Shown here: piece by piece, positions 18,673 to 26,005 of the stretch
Layout of the letters: each line of letters opens with the position of its first letter
Numbering within the stretch: the stretch's first letter is position 1
Assembly (NCBI RefSeq): GCF_022344005.1
Contig: NZ_CP092189.1
Coordinates: 1-64,000, forward strand
From: Deinococcus sp. KNUC1210
GTDB taxonomy: Bacteria > Deinococcota > Deinococci > Deinococcales > Deinococcaceae
Reading direction: 5' to 3'
Length of the DNA stretch: 64,000 nt
Notes under the pieces: model-generated
The model's input: only the letters and a program-made list of their open reading frames with translations
Told to the model about the DNA's origin: nothing
The model's database searches: none
Position numbers and translations under genes: made by a program

Positions 18673-18678
18673 TATGGT
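18673..18678 (+). promoter_or_regulatory. Leaderless-type -10 box for the GntR gene
   Basis: TATGGT fits TANNNT and ends 7 bases before ATG 18686, which has no ribosome site. It suggests a separate promoter for the regulator and supports this start over the upstream ATG at 18620. Confidence 0.5.
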
Positions 18679-18685
18679 CAGGGTT

Positions 18686-19450
18686 ATGCCCGGTGCTTCA
18701 GTGCCTCACCTCGTGCTGGATGCCAACGCGACCACGCCCATCTATCTTCAGGTTTCGCAGGAGTTGCAGCGCTGGCTGGCCTCCGACGCCGCGCAGGCAG
18801 GAACGGCCCTTCCCAGCGAGCGCGATCTGGCGCTTCAACTCGGCGTTTCACGGGTCACGGTGCGGCAGGCACTCGCCCTCCTGACCACCCAGGGCCTGCT
18901 GGAACGGCGGCGGGGCAGCGGCACCTTTATCCTGCCCCGCCGCATCGAACACCCGCTCGGCACCCTTCAGAGCTTCAGCGACGACATGCGGGCACGCGGC
19001 CTGACACCGGGGGCACGGATTCTGGATTTTGCGCTGGCGCAGGCGACCCCGCAGGAGGCCATGACCCTGGGCCTGGGAGCGAGCAGCCGCGTGTACCGCA
19101 TCCGCAGACTCAGAACCGCCGACGGTGCGCCGCTGGCGGTCGAGCGGAGCGTGCTGCCCGAAGAGCGGGTGGGCGAGCTGTCACCCGAAGGCCTGACCGA
19201 TTCGAGCCTGTACGCGCTGCTGCTGTCGCGCCGTCTGCTGCCGGTGCGGGCGCTGCGCCATCTGCGGGCCGTCAATGCCGACGCCGAGTACGCTGGCCTG
19301 CTGGGTGTGCGGCTGGGTGCGGCCCTGCTCATGACAGAGCGGGTGTCGTGGAACGCGGGCGGCGTGCCCATCGAGATGGCGAGCGCTCACTACCGGGGCG
19401 ACCGCTACGACTTCCTGATGGAACTGGTGCAGCCGGAAGCCGGAGGGTAG
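18686..19450 (+). CDS. GntR-family regulator, HutC/UTRA type
   Basis: A 254-residue transcription factor. The N-terminal winged helix has [36 protein letters not shown] and the wing [12 protein letters not shown]. The C-terminal half is a UTRA ligand domain with the family-typical [20 protein letters not shown] and [23 protein letters not shown] ligands are often phosphosugars; family members regulate amino-sugar genes. As the last gene of the muropeptide locus it is the natural candidate for the repeated element at 8471-8489 and 12431-12449, perhaps sensing MurNAc-6-P or GlcNAc-6-P (inference). Starts at 18620 and 18674 are possible but lack the -10 spacing. Confidence 0.9.
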   Translation: MPGASVPHLVLDANATTPIYLQVSQELQRWLASDAAQAGTALPSERDLALQLGVSRVTVRQALALLTTQGLLERRRGSGTFILPRRIEHPLGTLQSFSDDMRARGLTPGARILDFALAQATPQEAMTLGLGASSRVYRIRRLRTADGAPLAVERSVLPEERVGELSPEGLTDSSLYALLLSRRLLPVRALRHLRAVNADAEYAGLLGVRLGAALLMTERVSWNAGGVPIEMASAHYRGDRYDFLMELVQPEAGG

Positions 19451-19613
19451 CGAGCGGCTTCATCTGTCCTCACTGAAGCTTCATGGTAGGCTACAATACA
19501 GACCACGTCAGACATCCTCTGTGCTGCCCCCTTGCCCCGTGCTGACGCTCCTGAAGTTCAGGTATTCCGCCGCAGATTCAGACTCGAAGTGCTGGAAGGT
19601 TGGAGGGCAGACG

Positions 19614-20327
19614 ATGAAGGCGAAACAGAAGACATGGGCGGGGCTGGCGTTCGGTGGCCTGTTTGCAGTGATGACGACCGGGCTGATTCTGTCGGCGAGT
19701 GTATCGGCACAGGGCAATACCACTGCGGCTCCGGCAGGCAGCATGCCCAATCTCGATCCCAGCAAACTGCCTGCCGGTGTGGCAACCCGGGGCGCACGCA
19801 CCTACCAGGCTACCTGCACCGGCTGTCACGGGGTGGCAGGCGTCAGCACCCAGGCGATGTTTCCTCGGCTGGCCGGGCAGCACTCGACCTATCTGACCGA
19901 GCAGCTTCTGATCCTGCGGGCGGGCATTCGTCCCAGCCAGATCATGAACCGGGTGGCGGCCAAACTGAGCGATCAGAATATTTCCGATCTGGCGGCCTAT
20001 CTGAGTGCCCAGAAAGTGGGCGACGCCTGGACAGGCCAGAATGCGGCGCTGGCCGGTGAAGGCGCCAAGATCTTCGGCGGTGGAGCACCCGAACGCGGCG
20101 TGATCGCCTGTGGGGTGTGCCACGGCGCGCAGGGTCTCGGCGTCAGCAATCTGAGCATTGCTCTGGTGCGTCATCAGTCGCCCGGCTACGCCACCGACGT
20201 GATGCACGAGTTTCAGAAGCTGGGAACCACCGGAACGCCGCAGTCCACCGCCATGTACCTCGAAATGAAGCCGCTGAGCGATCACGAGATCGATGCGCTG
20301 GCGGCCTATCTCAGCACGATGCCCTGA
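19614..20327 (+). CDS. Diheme cytochrome c, exported
   Basis: A 237-residue c-type cytochrome with a signal or anchor segment (about residues 8-30) and two haem-binding CxxCH motifs: CTGCH in the first half and CGVCH in the second. Each half resembles a cytochrome c553/c4 unit, and the distal Met ligands may be in QAMFPRLAGQ and the STAMYLEMKPL region. It should carry electrons at the outer face of the membrane. GGAGGG lies about 6 bases before ATG 19614; a longer upstream frame lacks protein-like features. A possible -10, TACAAT, is at 19492-19497, giving a leader of about 110 bases. Confidence 0.9.
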   Translation: MKAKQKTWAGLAFGGLFAVMTTGLILSASVSAQGNTTAAPAGSMPNLDPSKLPAGVATRGARTYQATCTGCHGVAGVSTQAMFPRLAGQHSTYLTEQLLILRAGIRPSQIMNRVAAKLSDQNISDLAAYLSAQKVGDAWTGQNAALAGEGAKIFGGGAPERGVIACGVCHGAQGLGVSNLSIALVRHQSPGYATDVMHEFQKLGTTGTPQSTAMYLEMKPLSDHEIDALAAYLSTMP

Positions 20328-20443
20328 GAGCACAGGCCCCAGGAAAGAGCGGCGCTCTGAAAGCGTGAGTCTGCTACTGTGACTCCCGTGACGGCTCTTC
20401 CTCGGGTGTACGTGCAGGTAACGGTGCAGGGGCACCGGGTCTG

Positions 20444-21541
20444 ATGTTCGAAGCGCTGCTGCCAGGACTGCTGCTGACGGCCCAGCTTGTGGCCGGTCTG
20501 ACCGGGTCCGTGACCGCCAGTGCGCCGATCTCACTGACGCCCGCGCCCTGTGGTCCTGCTCCGAGCATCGCGGCTCCTACCCTGCCGCTGCCTGCCGCCG
20601 TGTCGGGGCGGGTGCGGTTCTATGCCGCCCGGTACGACCCCCAGACCTCTGCCCCGCTCGGTGCAGTGGCGCTGGGCCGCGTCAACGAGGTGCAGCCGCT
20701 CGCCAGCACCTTCAAGCCGCTGGTGGTTCACGGCATGCTGGCAGACGTGGATGCCGGGCGCTTCACGCTCTCCTCGACCTTCGCCACCACGGCGGCGAAC
20801 CGCAGCATCGAACGCTATCCGGCGGGTAAAAACAGCCTGTTGACACTGGCAAAACGTGCCATCGTGCTGAGCGACAACACCGCCGCCGACCTGCTGATGC
20901 TGGCGTATGGGCCACAGCGGCTGGCCCGCAGCGTGCAGGCCCAGAGTCCGTGTACGTCGGTGCTGCTCACCACCAAAGCGTGGTGGACGGCTCAGGCTGG
21001 GCTGGCAGCGGGTGTGCTGGGGCCGGATACGCTGGCAGGCGCTCAGCGGTATGCCCAGCAGGGCTTCGAGGACCGCGTGCAGACCGCTCGTCAGCTGATC
21101 GCCGCGTCGGCACAGGTGGAAGCGCCCACGCTGGAACGTGCCCTCGACAGTTATTTTCATGGCCCGACCTACACGCAGGCGCTCGAACTGGCGCTGCAGA
21201 ACACCAGCACCGTCAATGCCTACGCCGACCTGCTGGCCCGCACGCTGCCCGGCAACGACCTGCAGCCCGCGACCCGCCGTGTCTTCCGCCAGATCATGGC
21301 CGACGGCTGCTGTCGCCCGAAACAGCCCACCCTGAAGGCGACCTACTGGGCAGCCAAGGCGGGCAGCGGGTGGCGAATCCTGAATCTGGTCGGGTACGTG
21401 GAGACCGCAGATGGCAGACGGCTGGCCTATGCGTACTTCAACGATCAGAGCAACACCACCGACGCCGAACTGATGGAACTTCAGATTCCGTCGGTGGTGA
21501 AGTGGATCGAGGCCAATCTGCAGACACTGGCGTCACCGTGA
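20444..21541 (+). CDS. Class A beta-lactamase-fold serine hydrolase
   Basis: A 365-residue exported protein with a hydrophobic N-terminus. The active-site boxes in order are STFK (SxxK), LSDNTAADLL (SDN) and AAKAGSG in place of KTG. SDN with KAG fits the class A beta-lactamase/PBP fold, but the family is broad and includes enzymes without lactamase activity. Several Cys residues, including a CC pair, are present. It stands alone, converging with the SHOCT protein. The start ATG 20444 overlaps the stop of an 18-codon frame opening at GTG 20388 (TGATG). Role, such as cell-wall peptide processing or beta-lactam resistance, is undecided. Confidence 0.8.
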   Translation: MFEALLPGLLLTAQLVAGLTGSVTASAPISLTPAPCGPAPSIAAPTLPLPAAVSGRVRFYAARYDPQTSAPLGAVALGRVNEVQPLASTFKPLVVHGMLADVDAGRFTLSSTFATTAANRSIERYPAGKNSLLTLAKRAIVLSDNTAADLLMLAYGPQRLARSVQAQSPCTSVLLTTKAWWTAQAGLAAGVLGPDTLAGAQRYAQQGFEDRVQTARQLIAASAQVEAPTLERALDSYFHGPTYTQALELALQNTSTVNAYADLLARTLPGNDLQPATRRVFRQIMADGCCRPKQPTLKATYWAAKAGSGWRILNLVGYVETADGRRLAYAYFNDQSNTTDAELMELQIPSVVKWIEANLQTLASP

Positions 21542-21582
21542 GCCAGGGCTGAAGCCGCTGCCCACGGCGTTCCCGAGCGTCT

Positions 21583-22095
21583 TTACTGCGGTTCGTCTTT
21601 GTGCAGCTTGAGACCGGGCGCGTCGGTGGGGGTGCTGCTGGCGCTGGGGTCCTGGCCGGGCCTGCCTTCAGCGCTCAGGTCGCGTTGCAGGCGGCTGTAT
21701 TCCTCGGTGCTGATCTCGCCCCGTGCATACCGTTCGCGGGCGATGTCGAGGGCACGGTCACCGAAGAGGCGTTCTTTGCCGCGCTGAAGCGTGTCTTTCC
21801 AGTCGGCAGCCGTCTGCTCTGGAGTTCTGGCACCGCCGCCAGGTCCGAATGGCCGGGGGCCGCTCCCCATGCGCTGCATCATCCATGCGCGGCGGCGGCG
21901 CATCTTGAGCAGCAGGACTCCGCCGATGACGGCTGCCACGACCAGAAACCCACCGCCGAAGCCGTGTTCCTGTGGGCCGTCGTACCCGTAGCCATACGGC
22001 GCGGGCTGAGACTGGAGCGGGTACGTTCCCTGAAGCTGTGGGACCTGAACGAGCGGTTGTGCTGAAGACTGGGCGTTGTTGATGATGACATCCAT
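21583..22095 (-). CDS. SHOCT-domain membrane protein
   Basis: A 170-residue protein. The N-terminal 45 residues are Gln/Pro/Tyr/Gly-rich, then one membrane helix (about 50-62, GFLVVAAVIGGVLLLKM) is followed by a basic stop-transfer stretch RRRR. The C-terminal half has a SHOCT-like segment, DIARERYARGEISTEEYSRLQRDL, a short helical module common at the ends of bacterial proteins. I chose ATG 22095 because AAGGAG stands 8 bases before it; an upstream start at 22137 lacks this. The function is unknown. Confidence 0.75.
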   Translation of the reverse strand: MDVIINNAQSSAQPLVQVPQLQGTYPLQSQPAPYGYGYDGPQEHGFGGGFLVVAAVIGGVLLLKMRRRRAWMMQRMGSGPRPFGPGGGARTPEQTAADWKDTLQRGKERLFGDRALDIARERYARGEISTEEYSRLQRDLSAEGRPGQDPSASSTPTDAPGLKLHKDEPQ

Positions 22096-22204
22096 GTGAA
22101 GGCTCCTTGGAGCGGGGGCGCTGTGGCCTTCCCGCATGCCCAGAAGCTAACGCCGCCCCCGTGAAGTGCGCGGGGAGCACGTGTGAAGCGGACGTGAATG
22201 CAAA

Positions 22205-22231
22205 AAGCCCGGTCCGACGTGGACGGGGCTT
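22205..22231 (-). terminator. Rho-independent terminator
   Basis: On the minus strand, AAGCCC-GTCC pairs with GGAC-GGGCTT around a short loop, and the stem is followed by a T-run (TTTTTG). It lies about 30 bases after the flavin reductase stop. Confidence 0.8.
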
Positions 22232-22259
22232 CAGAAATGCAGGGTGGCTGGCGTCTCTC

Positions 22260-23714
22260 TCAGGAGGTGTGTGCTTGTCCCATGATGTTGAGCGGCTCGC
22301 TGGAGAACAGGTTATTGAGCGATTCGGTCAGGGTCGGGTGTGAAAAGACCGCTTCCCGCAGGGTGCTGGCACTGACGCCGCCCATCATCGCCATCTGAAG
22401 CACCGACAGCAGCTCACCGCCCTCGATGCCCAGGACCGTCGCGCCCAGCAGCAGATCGGTTTCGTCGTCCACGACCGCACGCATCAGGCCGCGAGTCTCG
22501 CCCAGTTCGATGGCGCGGGCGACGTAACTCATGGGCATGGAATACACGCGGGTCGGCCTGTCCAGCTTGCGTGCGCCGCCCTCGTCCAGTCCGATGCGTC
22601 CCAGCTGCGGATCGGTAAAGACGGTGTAGGGCACCGGGCGGTTTTCGGTGGTGCGCTCGCCATTCGACAGGAGGTGATCGCGTACGATGCGGAAATCGTC
22701 GTAGGAAATGTGCGTGAAGGCAGGCCCGCCTTTCACATCACCCAGCGCATAGATGCCTTCGACATTGGTATGCAGCGTGTCATTGACCTGAATAAAGCCG
22801 TGTCCATCGGTCTCGATCCCCGCTGCCGACAGATTCAGGGCCGCCGTGTTGGGTGTGCGCCCCACTGCGACCAGCAGATGAGAGCCGACCAGCTGCTCTT
22901 CGTGAGGACCCTTCAGGCTGAGTGTGATGCCGCTGTCGTCACGGGTCGCCGCCGTCACCTCGGTCTGCAACAGAAAGCGCACGCCGTCGGCCTCCAGCGC
23001 TTCCTGAAGAGCCGCCGCCACATCCGCGTCTTCCCGCGCTGCCAGCCGTGGGCCGCGCTCCAACACCGTGACAGCGCTGCCCAGGCGGGCAAAGAGCTGC
23101 GCGAATTCCAGCCCGATAAAGCCGCCCCCCTGAATCATCAGATGGGTCGGAACTTCCTGCACCTCCATGATGCTGGTCGAGTCGAGTGCGCCCACACGGT
23201 CCAGGCCCGGTACAGTGGCCCGGCTGGGGCTGGCCCCGGTATTGATAAAGATGTTGGGCGCGGTGAGCTGACGGCTGCCGCCTTCCGTCAGCTCCACCTG
23301 CAGGGTATGAGACCCGGTGAAGCTGGCCTCGCCGCGAATCAGTTCGACGCCCGCCGCCAGGACCGACGACGTGCTGCCGTTCCTGAATGAATCGACCACT
23401 GCCTGCTTGCGTGCCACGACTCGCGGCATCTCCACCCTGACCTCTCCGACCTCCAGCCCGTACTCGTGGGCGCGGCGGGCCAGATGCGCCACCCTCGCAC
23501 TGGCGATCAGGGTTTTGGTGGGCGTGCAGCCCTCATTGACACAGGTGCCGCCCACGTGGACGCGTTCGACCAGTGCCACGCGCCAGCCCGCCTTCGACAG
23601 TGCGCCTGCCAGTGGCCCGCCCGCCTGCCCCGAACCGATCACCACAGCATCGAAACTCTGCGGTTCAGGAGCCAGGGAAGACGATCCAGACGGTGCATGT
23701 GTGGGTGTGGTCAT
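22260..23714 (-). CDS. Pyridine nucleotide-disulfide oxidoreductase (Lpd/mercuric reductase-like)
   Basis: A flavoprotein of 484 residues. In order it has the FAD loop VVIGSGQAGGPLAGAL, the redox disulfide GGTCVNEGCTPTK, the NAD(P) loop GGGFIGLEFAQLFARLG and the second FAD stretch VEGIYALGDVKGG. The C-terminal interface has FSHPTLTESL, which supplies the His-Glu pair of the dihydrolipoamide dehydrogenase group. It could be the E3 of 2-oxoacid dehydrogenase complexes, but its motifs equally fit mercuric-reductase-like proteins without the metal-binding N-terminus. It is not linked to an E1/E2 operon here. The start at 23714 is supported by TACCAT 7 bases upstream; ATG 23723 would overlap that box. 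Confidence 0.88.
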   Translation of the reverse strand: MTTPTHAPSGSSSLAPEPQSFDAVVIGSGQAGGPLAGALSKAGWRVALVERVHVGGTCVNEGCTPTKTLIASARVAHLARRAHEYGLEVGEVRVEMPRVVARKQAVVDSFRNGSTSSVLAAGVELIRGEASFTGSHTLQVELTEGGSRQLTAPNIFINTGASPSRATVPGLDRVGALDSTSIMEVQEVPTHLMIQGGGFIGLEFAQLFARLGSAVTVLERGPRLAAREDADVAAALQEALEADGVRFLLQTEVTAATRDDSGITLSLKGPHEEQLVGSHLLVAVGRTPNTAALNLSAAGIETDGHGFIQVNDTLHTNVEGIYALGDVKGGPAFTHISYDDFRIVRDHLLSNGERTTENRPVPYTVFTDPQLGRIGLDEGGARKLDRPTRVYSMPMSYVARAIELGETRGLMRAVVDDETDLLLGATVLGIEGGELLSVLQMAMMGGVSASTLREAVFSHPTLTESLNNLFSSEPLNIMGQAHTS

Positions 23715-23721
23715 GACGCTC

Positions 23722-23727
23722 ATGGTA
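23722..23727 (-). promoter_or_regulatory. Leaderless-type -10 box
   Basis: On the minus strand TACCAT ends 7 bases before ATG 23714 of the flavin reductase, with no ribosome site between. Confidence 0.5.
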
Positions 23728-23854
23728 CGCTGCCGCGCAGCGCCGCACGTCAGGCACAGTTACCGGTTTTCTGCTCGCTCACTGCACTCTGCACGGTCTA
23801 CACTCTGCACGGTCGAATGAGCGCAGACCCGCTGGCCCTGTAATGGGCCGCGCT

Positions 23855-24685
23855 TCAGTGTTGACCGGAAGCCCGCCTGTTTTTCAGCAGACCAAACAGA
23901 GACGTGCTTCCAAGGCCCGCGCCCGGCAGTCTGAGATTGGCTGCCCCTTTGGGCGTCTTGGGTGTGATCGGCTCGGCTTTGAGAATCTTGACGCCCTGTT
24001 CACTGTGATGAACTGCGATGTCGCGGGCTGTCTTGCCCAGATCGATGAACCATGCGGGTTTTTTGTCGGGGCCGGTCATCTTTTCTGGCGTTCGTTGGGG
24101 AGTGTGGCCGTGCACCGAGCCGATCAGGTCTTCCCGCAGCTCATACAGGTTCGAGGTGCCGCCGGGTCGGTCCCACAGCAGCAGATCGACGCCCGTGGCG
24201 ATGAGCTGTTCCTCGGTAATGGGCCGCTGCATGACATGGGGGCGGGTCGCGTGGCTGTACAGCCAGCGGTCGCGGATAAACCAGCGTTTGGCGTGCCCGC
24301 GCAACCACTCGGCGTCCTCCAGCAGCGCCTTTTTCGAGCGGTAGCTGTCGAGTGTGCCCTGACCACCGTTTTTCAGCCAGCGCCGCCACTCGTCGGTATC
24401 GCGGGGCCGGGCGTCGGGCGCGTGACGCTGACCGGGCGGCCCGAACAGCGCATTGATCATCAGTTCTTCGTGGTTGCCAGCCAGTACCTGCAGACCGAAT
24501 TCGGCATGAATCTGACGGACATCGCGCAGAATCTGAGCAGATCCGTTGCCTTCGTCGATCATGTCGCCCATCAGCACCAGAAAGTGGTCACGGGGCGGGG
24601 CGTAGTCCAGGGCGAGCAGCAGGCGCTCATATCTTCCGTTCAGATCGGGTATGGCGACGGTAGGACGACGATCGTGGAGTTCCAT
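23855..24685 (-). CDS. PPP-type metallophosphoesterase with altered first motif
   Basis: A 276-residue phosphatase-fold protein. The PPP metal motifs are recognisable: IPDLNGRY where GDxHG is usual, VLMGDMIDEG for GDxxDRG, VLAGNHEELM for GNHE, then YSHATRP and SVHGHTP. The first-motif His is replaced by Asn, which could change metal binding or activity. Most bacterial relatives act on phosphoserine/threonine, phosphotyrosine or nucleotides (ApaH, PrpA). The C-terminal 40 residues are a Pro/Lys-rich tail. It has a leaderless promoter and is not in an operon. Confidence 0.85.
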   Translation of the reverse strand: MELHDRRPTVAIPDLNGRYERLLLALDYAPPRDHFLVLMGDMIDEGNGSAQILRDVRQIHAEFGLQVLAGNHEELMINALFGPPGQRHAPDARPRDTDEWRRWLKNGGQGTLDSYRSKKALLEDAEWLRGHAKRWFIRDRWLYSHATRPHVMQRPITEEQLIATGVDLLLWDRPGGTSNLYELREDLIGSVHGHTPQRTPEKMTGPDKKPAWFIDLGKTARDIAVHHSEQGVKILKAEPITPKTPKGAANLRLPGAGLGSTSLFGLLKNRRASGQH

Positions 24686-24692
24686 TTCGTCA

Positions 24693-24698
24693 ACTCTA
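24693..24698 (-). promoter_or_regulatory. Leaderless-type -10 box
   Basis: On the minus strand TAGAGT ends 7 bases before ATG 24685 of the phosphatase gene. Confidence 0.5.
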
Positions 24699-24787
24699 GG
24701 TGAAGTCCTGACCGCGCCGCCGTACCTTTTCGGTCATTTCTGACATGCAGTGTGGAAAATGTCAGAAAGAGCGGACAGTTGGGGTCT

Positions 24788-24991
24788 TCAGGAGGATCGG
24801 CGCGTCTGCGGTTCCTGCCCGGCATAGCGGTCTTGCAGCTGTGCCAGCCGTACACGCGCTTCCTCGACCGTCGGCAGCAGGGCCGCTCGCTGGCTGCCCT
24901 GGCTCCGCTCCAGCCGACGGGTAAGGCGGTTCACGCGGCTATACGCCGACAGAATACTGAGAGCCAGCAGCGAGCGCTTCACAGGCGGCAC
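24788..24991 (-). CDS. Small hypothetical basic protein
   Basis: A 67-residue frame from GTG 24991, or 64 residues from GTG 24982. It is rich in Arg, Leu and Gln, with a predicted helical, partly coiled-coil character (RVNRLTRRLERSQ, then EEARVRLAQLQDRY). There is no family I recognise and no clear ribosome site. Its third-position GC matches real genes nearby, which is the main argument for it. Confidence 0.4.
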   Translation of the reverse strand: MPPVKRSLLALSILSAYSRVNRLTRRLERSQGSQRAALLPTVEEARVRLAQLQDRYAGQEPQTRRSS

Positions 24992-25455
24992 CGACCAGAG
25001 TCAGATTGCAGAGACATGCACCGAGTGTAGTGGCAGAGCTGCTTCAGTGTCAGGGCATCTGCCACAGGAAATCTATCAATTTTTTTTAGAAATCGGATGT
25101 TCTCAAAAAGTAGCACGCCCACGAACAGCAAACTGGAGCGGCCATTAAACGGAAGATGCTCCGGATACCGTGTTCTTCGCCTTTTTCAGCATTGATTGCC
25201 TGAATTCTTGAAGCGTTAACTTTTCGACACTTCTCAATACTTCTCGTGCCCTGACTAGTAGCTTGTCTCGACAACAGCGCTGTTTCTGCACATGTGGGAT
25301 TTTCTGGGTCATTCAAACGAAAGCGGCGCTACACTCACCCGCACATGTTTGAACAGGTTTCCTGATACCCCAGAGGTGTCCGGTACGAGTGGACGTCCTG
25401 GGGGTGTGTGGGGACGCAAGACCCTGTGCAGCGGCAGCAGGAATCGGAGCAACGA
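24992..25455. other. Relatively AT-rich intergenic stretch
   Basis: About 460 bases with no convincing gene. It has a T8 run at 25080-25087 and a perfect-armed palindrome TTGTC-TC-GACAA at 25263-25274. TACACT at 25330-25335 is a possible -10 for the gene at 25456. A minus-strand frame at 25086-25316 has odd composition and was rejected. A small RNA cannot be excluded. Confidence 0.4.
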
Positions 25456-25893
25456 ATGCAGATGAATCGGCAGGTGCTGGCAACAGGAACGGGAATAGCG
25501 CTGGTGACAGGCGCGATCAACAAGACGCAGCCCAACGATGCGGGACTGCTCAGCACACCGGCTGTCTGGCTGCATGTGGTGGGAAAGGCGGCGCTGCTGT
25601 ATGGCCTGGAGTTCCACTGGCGCAGAGAGGGTAGAGAACGTCATTTTCTGCTGGACGTCTACCGCGAAGTGACGACGCGTGAACTTCAGGTGCTGAGCAA
25701 GACCACGTTCGAGGCGCTGGAAAACGAATTTTCTCTGGAAGGCATGCCCGTTCATGGTCCCAACGAACGCCGCCTGATCGATGTGGGCGTCGTGGTGATG
25801 ACGCCGAATGCCAGCGAGACGCTGAGGATGAAATTTACCCGCAGTACCGAGAGCACCGAACTGCTGGTGATGCCGCTCTCGACCCGGCGCTGA
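25456..25893 (+). CDS. Hypothetical protein
   Basis: A 145-residue protein with no family I recognise. ATG 25456 has GGAG 6 bases upstream; a GTG at 25408 gives 161 residues without such support. The N-terminal 40 residues contain a weak hydrophobic stretch (VLATGTGIALVTGAI). The rest alternates charged and hydrophobic residues like a small soluble domain, ending in MKFTRSTESTELLVMPLSTRR. It is flanked by the AT-rich gap and a GGDEF gene. Confidence 0.6.
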   Translation: MQMNRQVLATGTGIALVTGAINKTQPNDAGLLSTPAVWLHVVGKAALLYGLEFHWRREGRERHFLLDVYREVTTRELQVLSKTTFEALENEFSLEGMPVHGPNERRLIDVGVVVMTPNASETLRMKFTRSTESTELLVMPLSTRR

Positions 25894-25993
25894 CGCCCGC
25901 AGGGAGCGGTTTCGGCGGCTTCAGCGGGTCAGGCCACTGCTTCAAGATTGAAGCATTTGCGCCACTTGCTCATTTGACTACAGCGTGCTGCTC

Positions 25994-25999
25994 TACACT
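25994..25999 (+). promoter_or_regulatory. Leaderless-type -10 box
   Basis: TACACT ends 6 bases before ATG 26006. TTGACT at 25974-25979 is a -35-like hexamer, but the spacing is only 14 bases. Confidence 0.5.
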
Positions 26000-26005
26000 C
26001 CAGCC

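Noticed and set aside
18620..18685. Upstream ATG for the GntR regulator adding 22 residues
   Set aside because: It lacks a ribosome site, and a TATGGT box 7 bases before ATG 18686 supports the shorter protein, which begins right before the conserved domain.
25086..25316. A 76-codon minus-strand frame in the AT-rich gap
   Set aside because: Composition unlike neighbouring genes, no ribosome site or leaderless -10, and no recognisable features.
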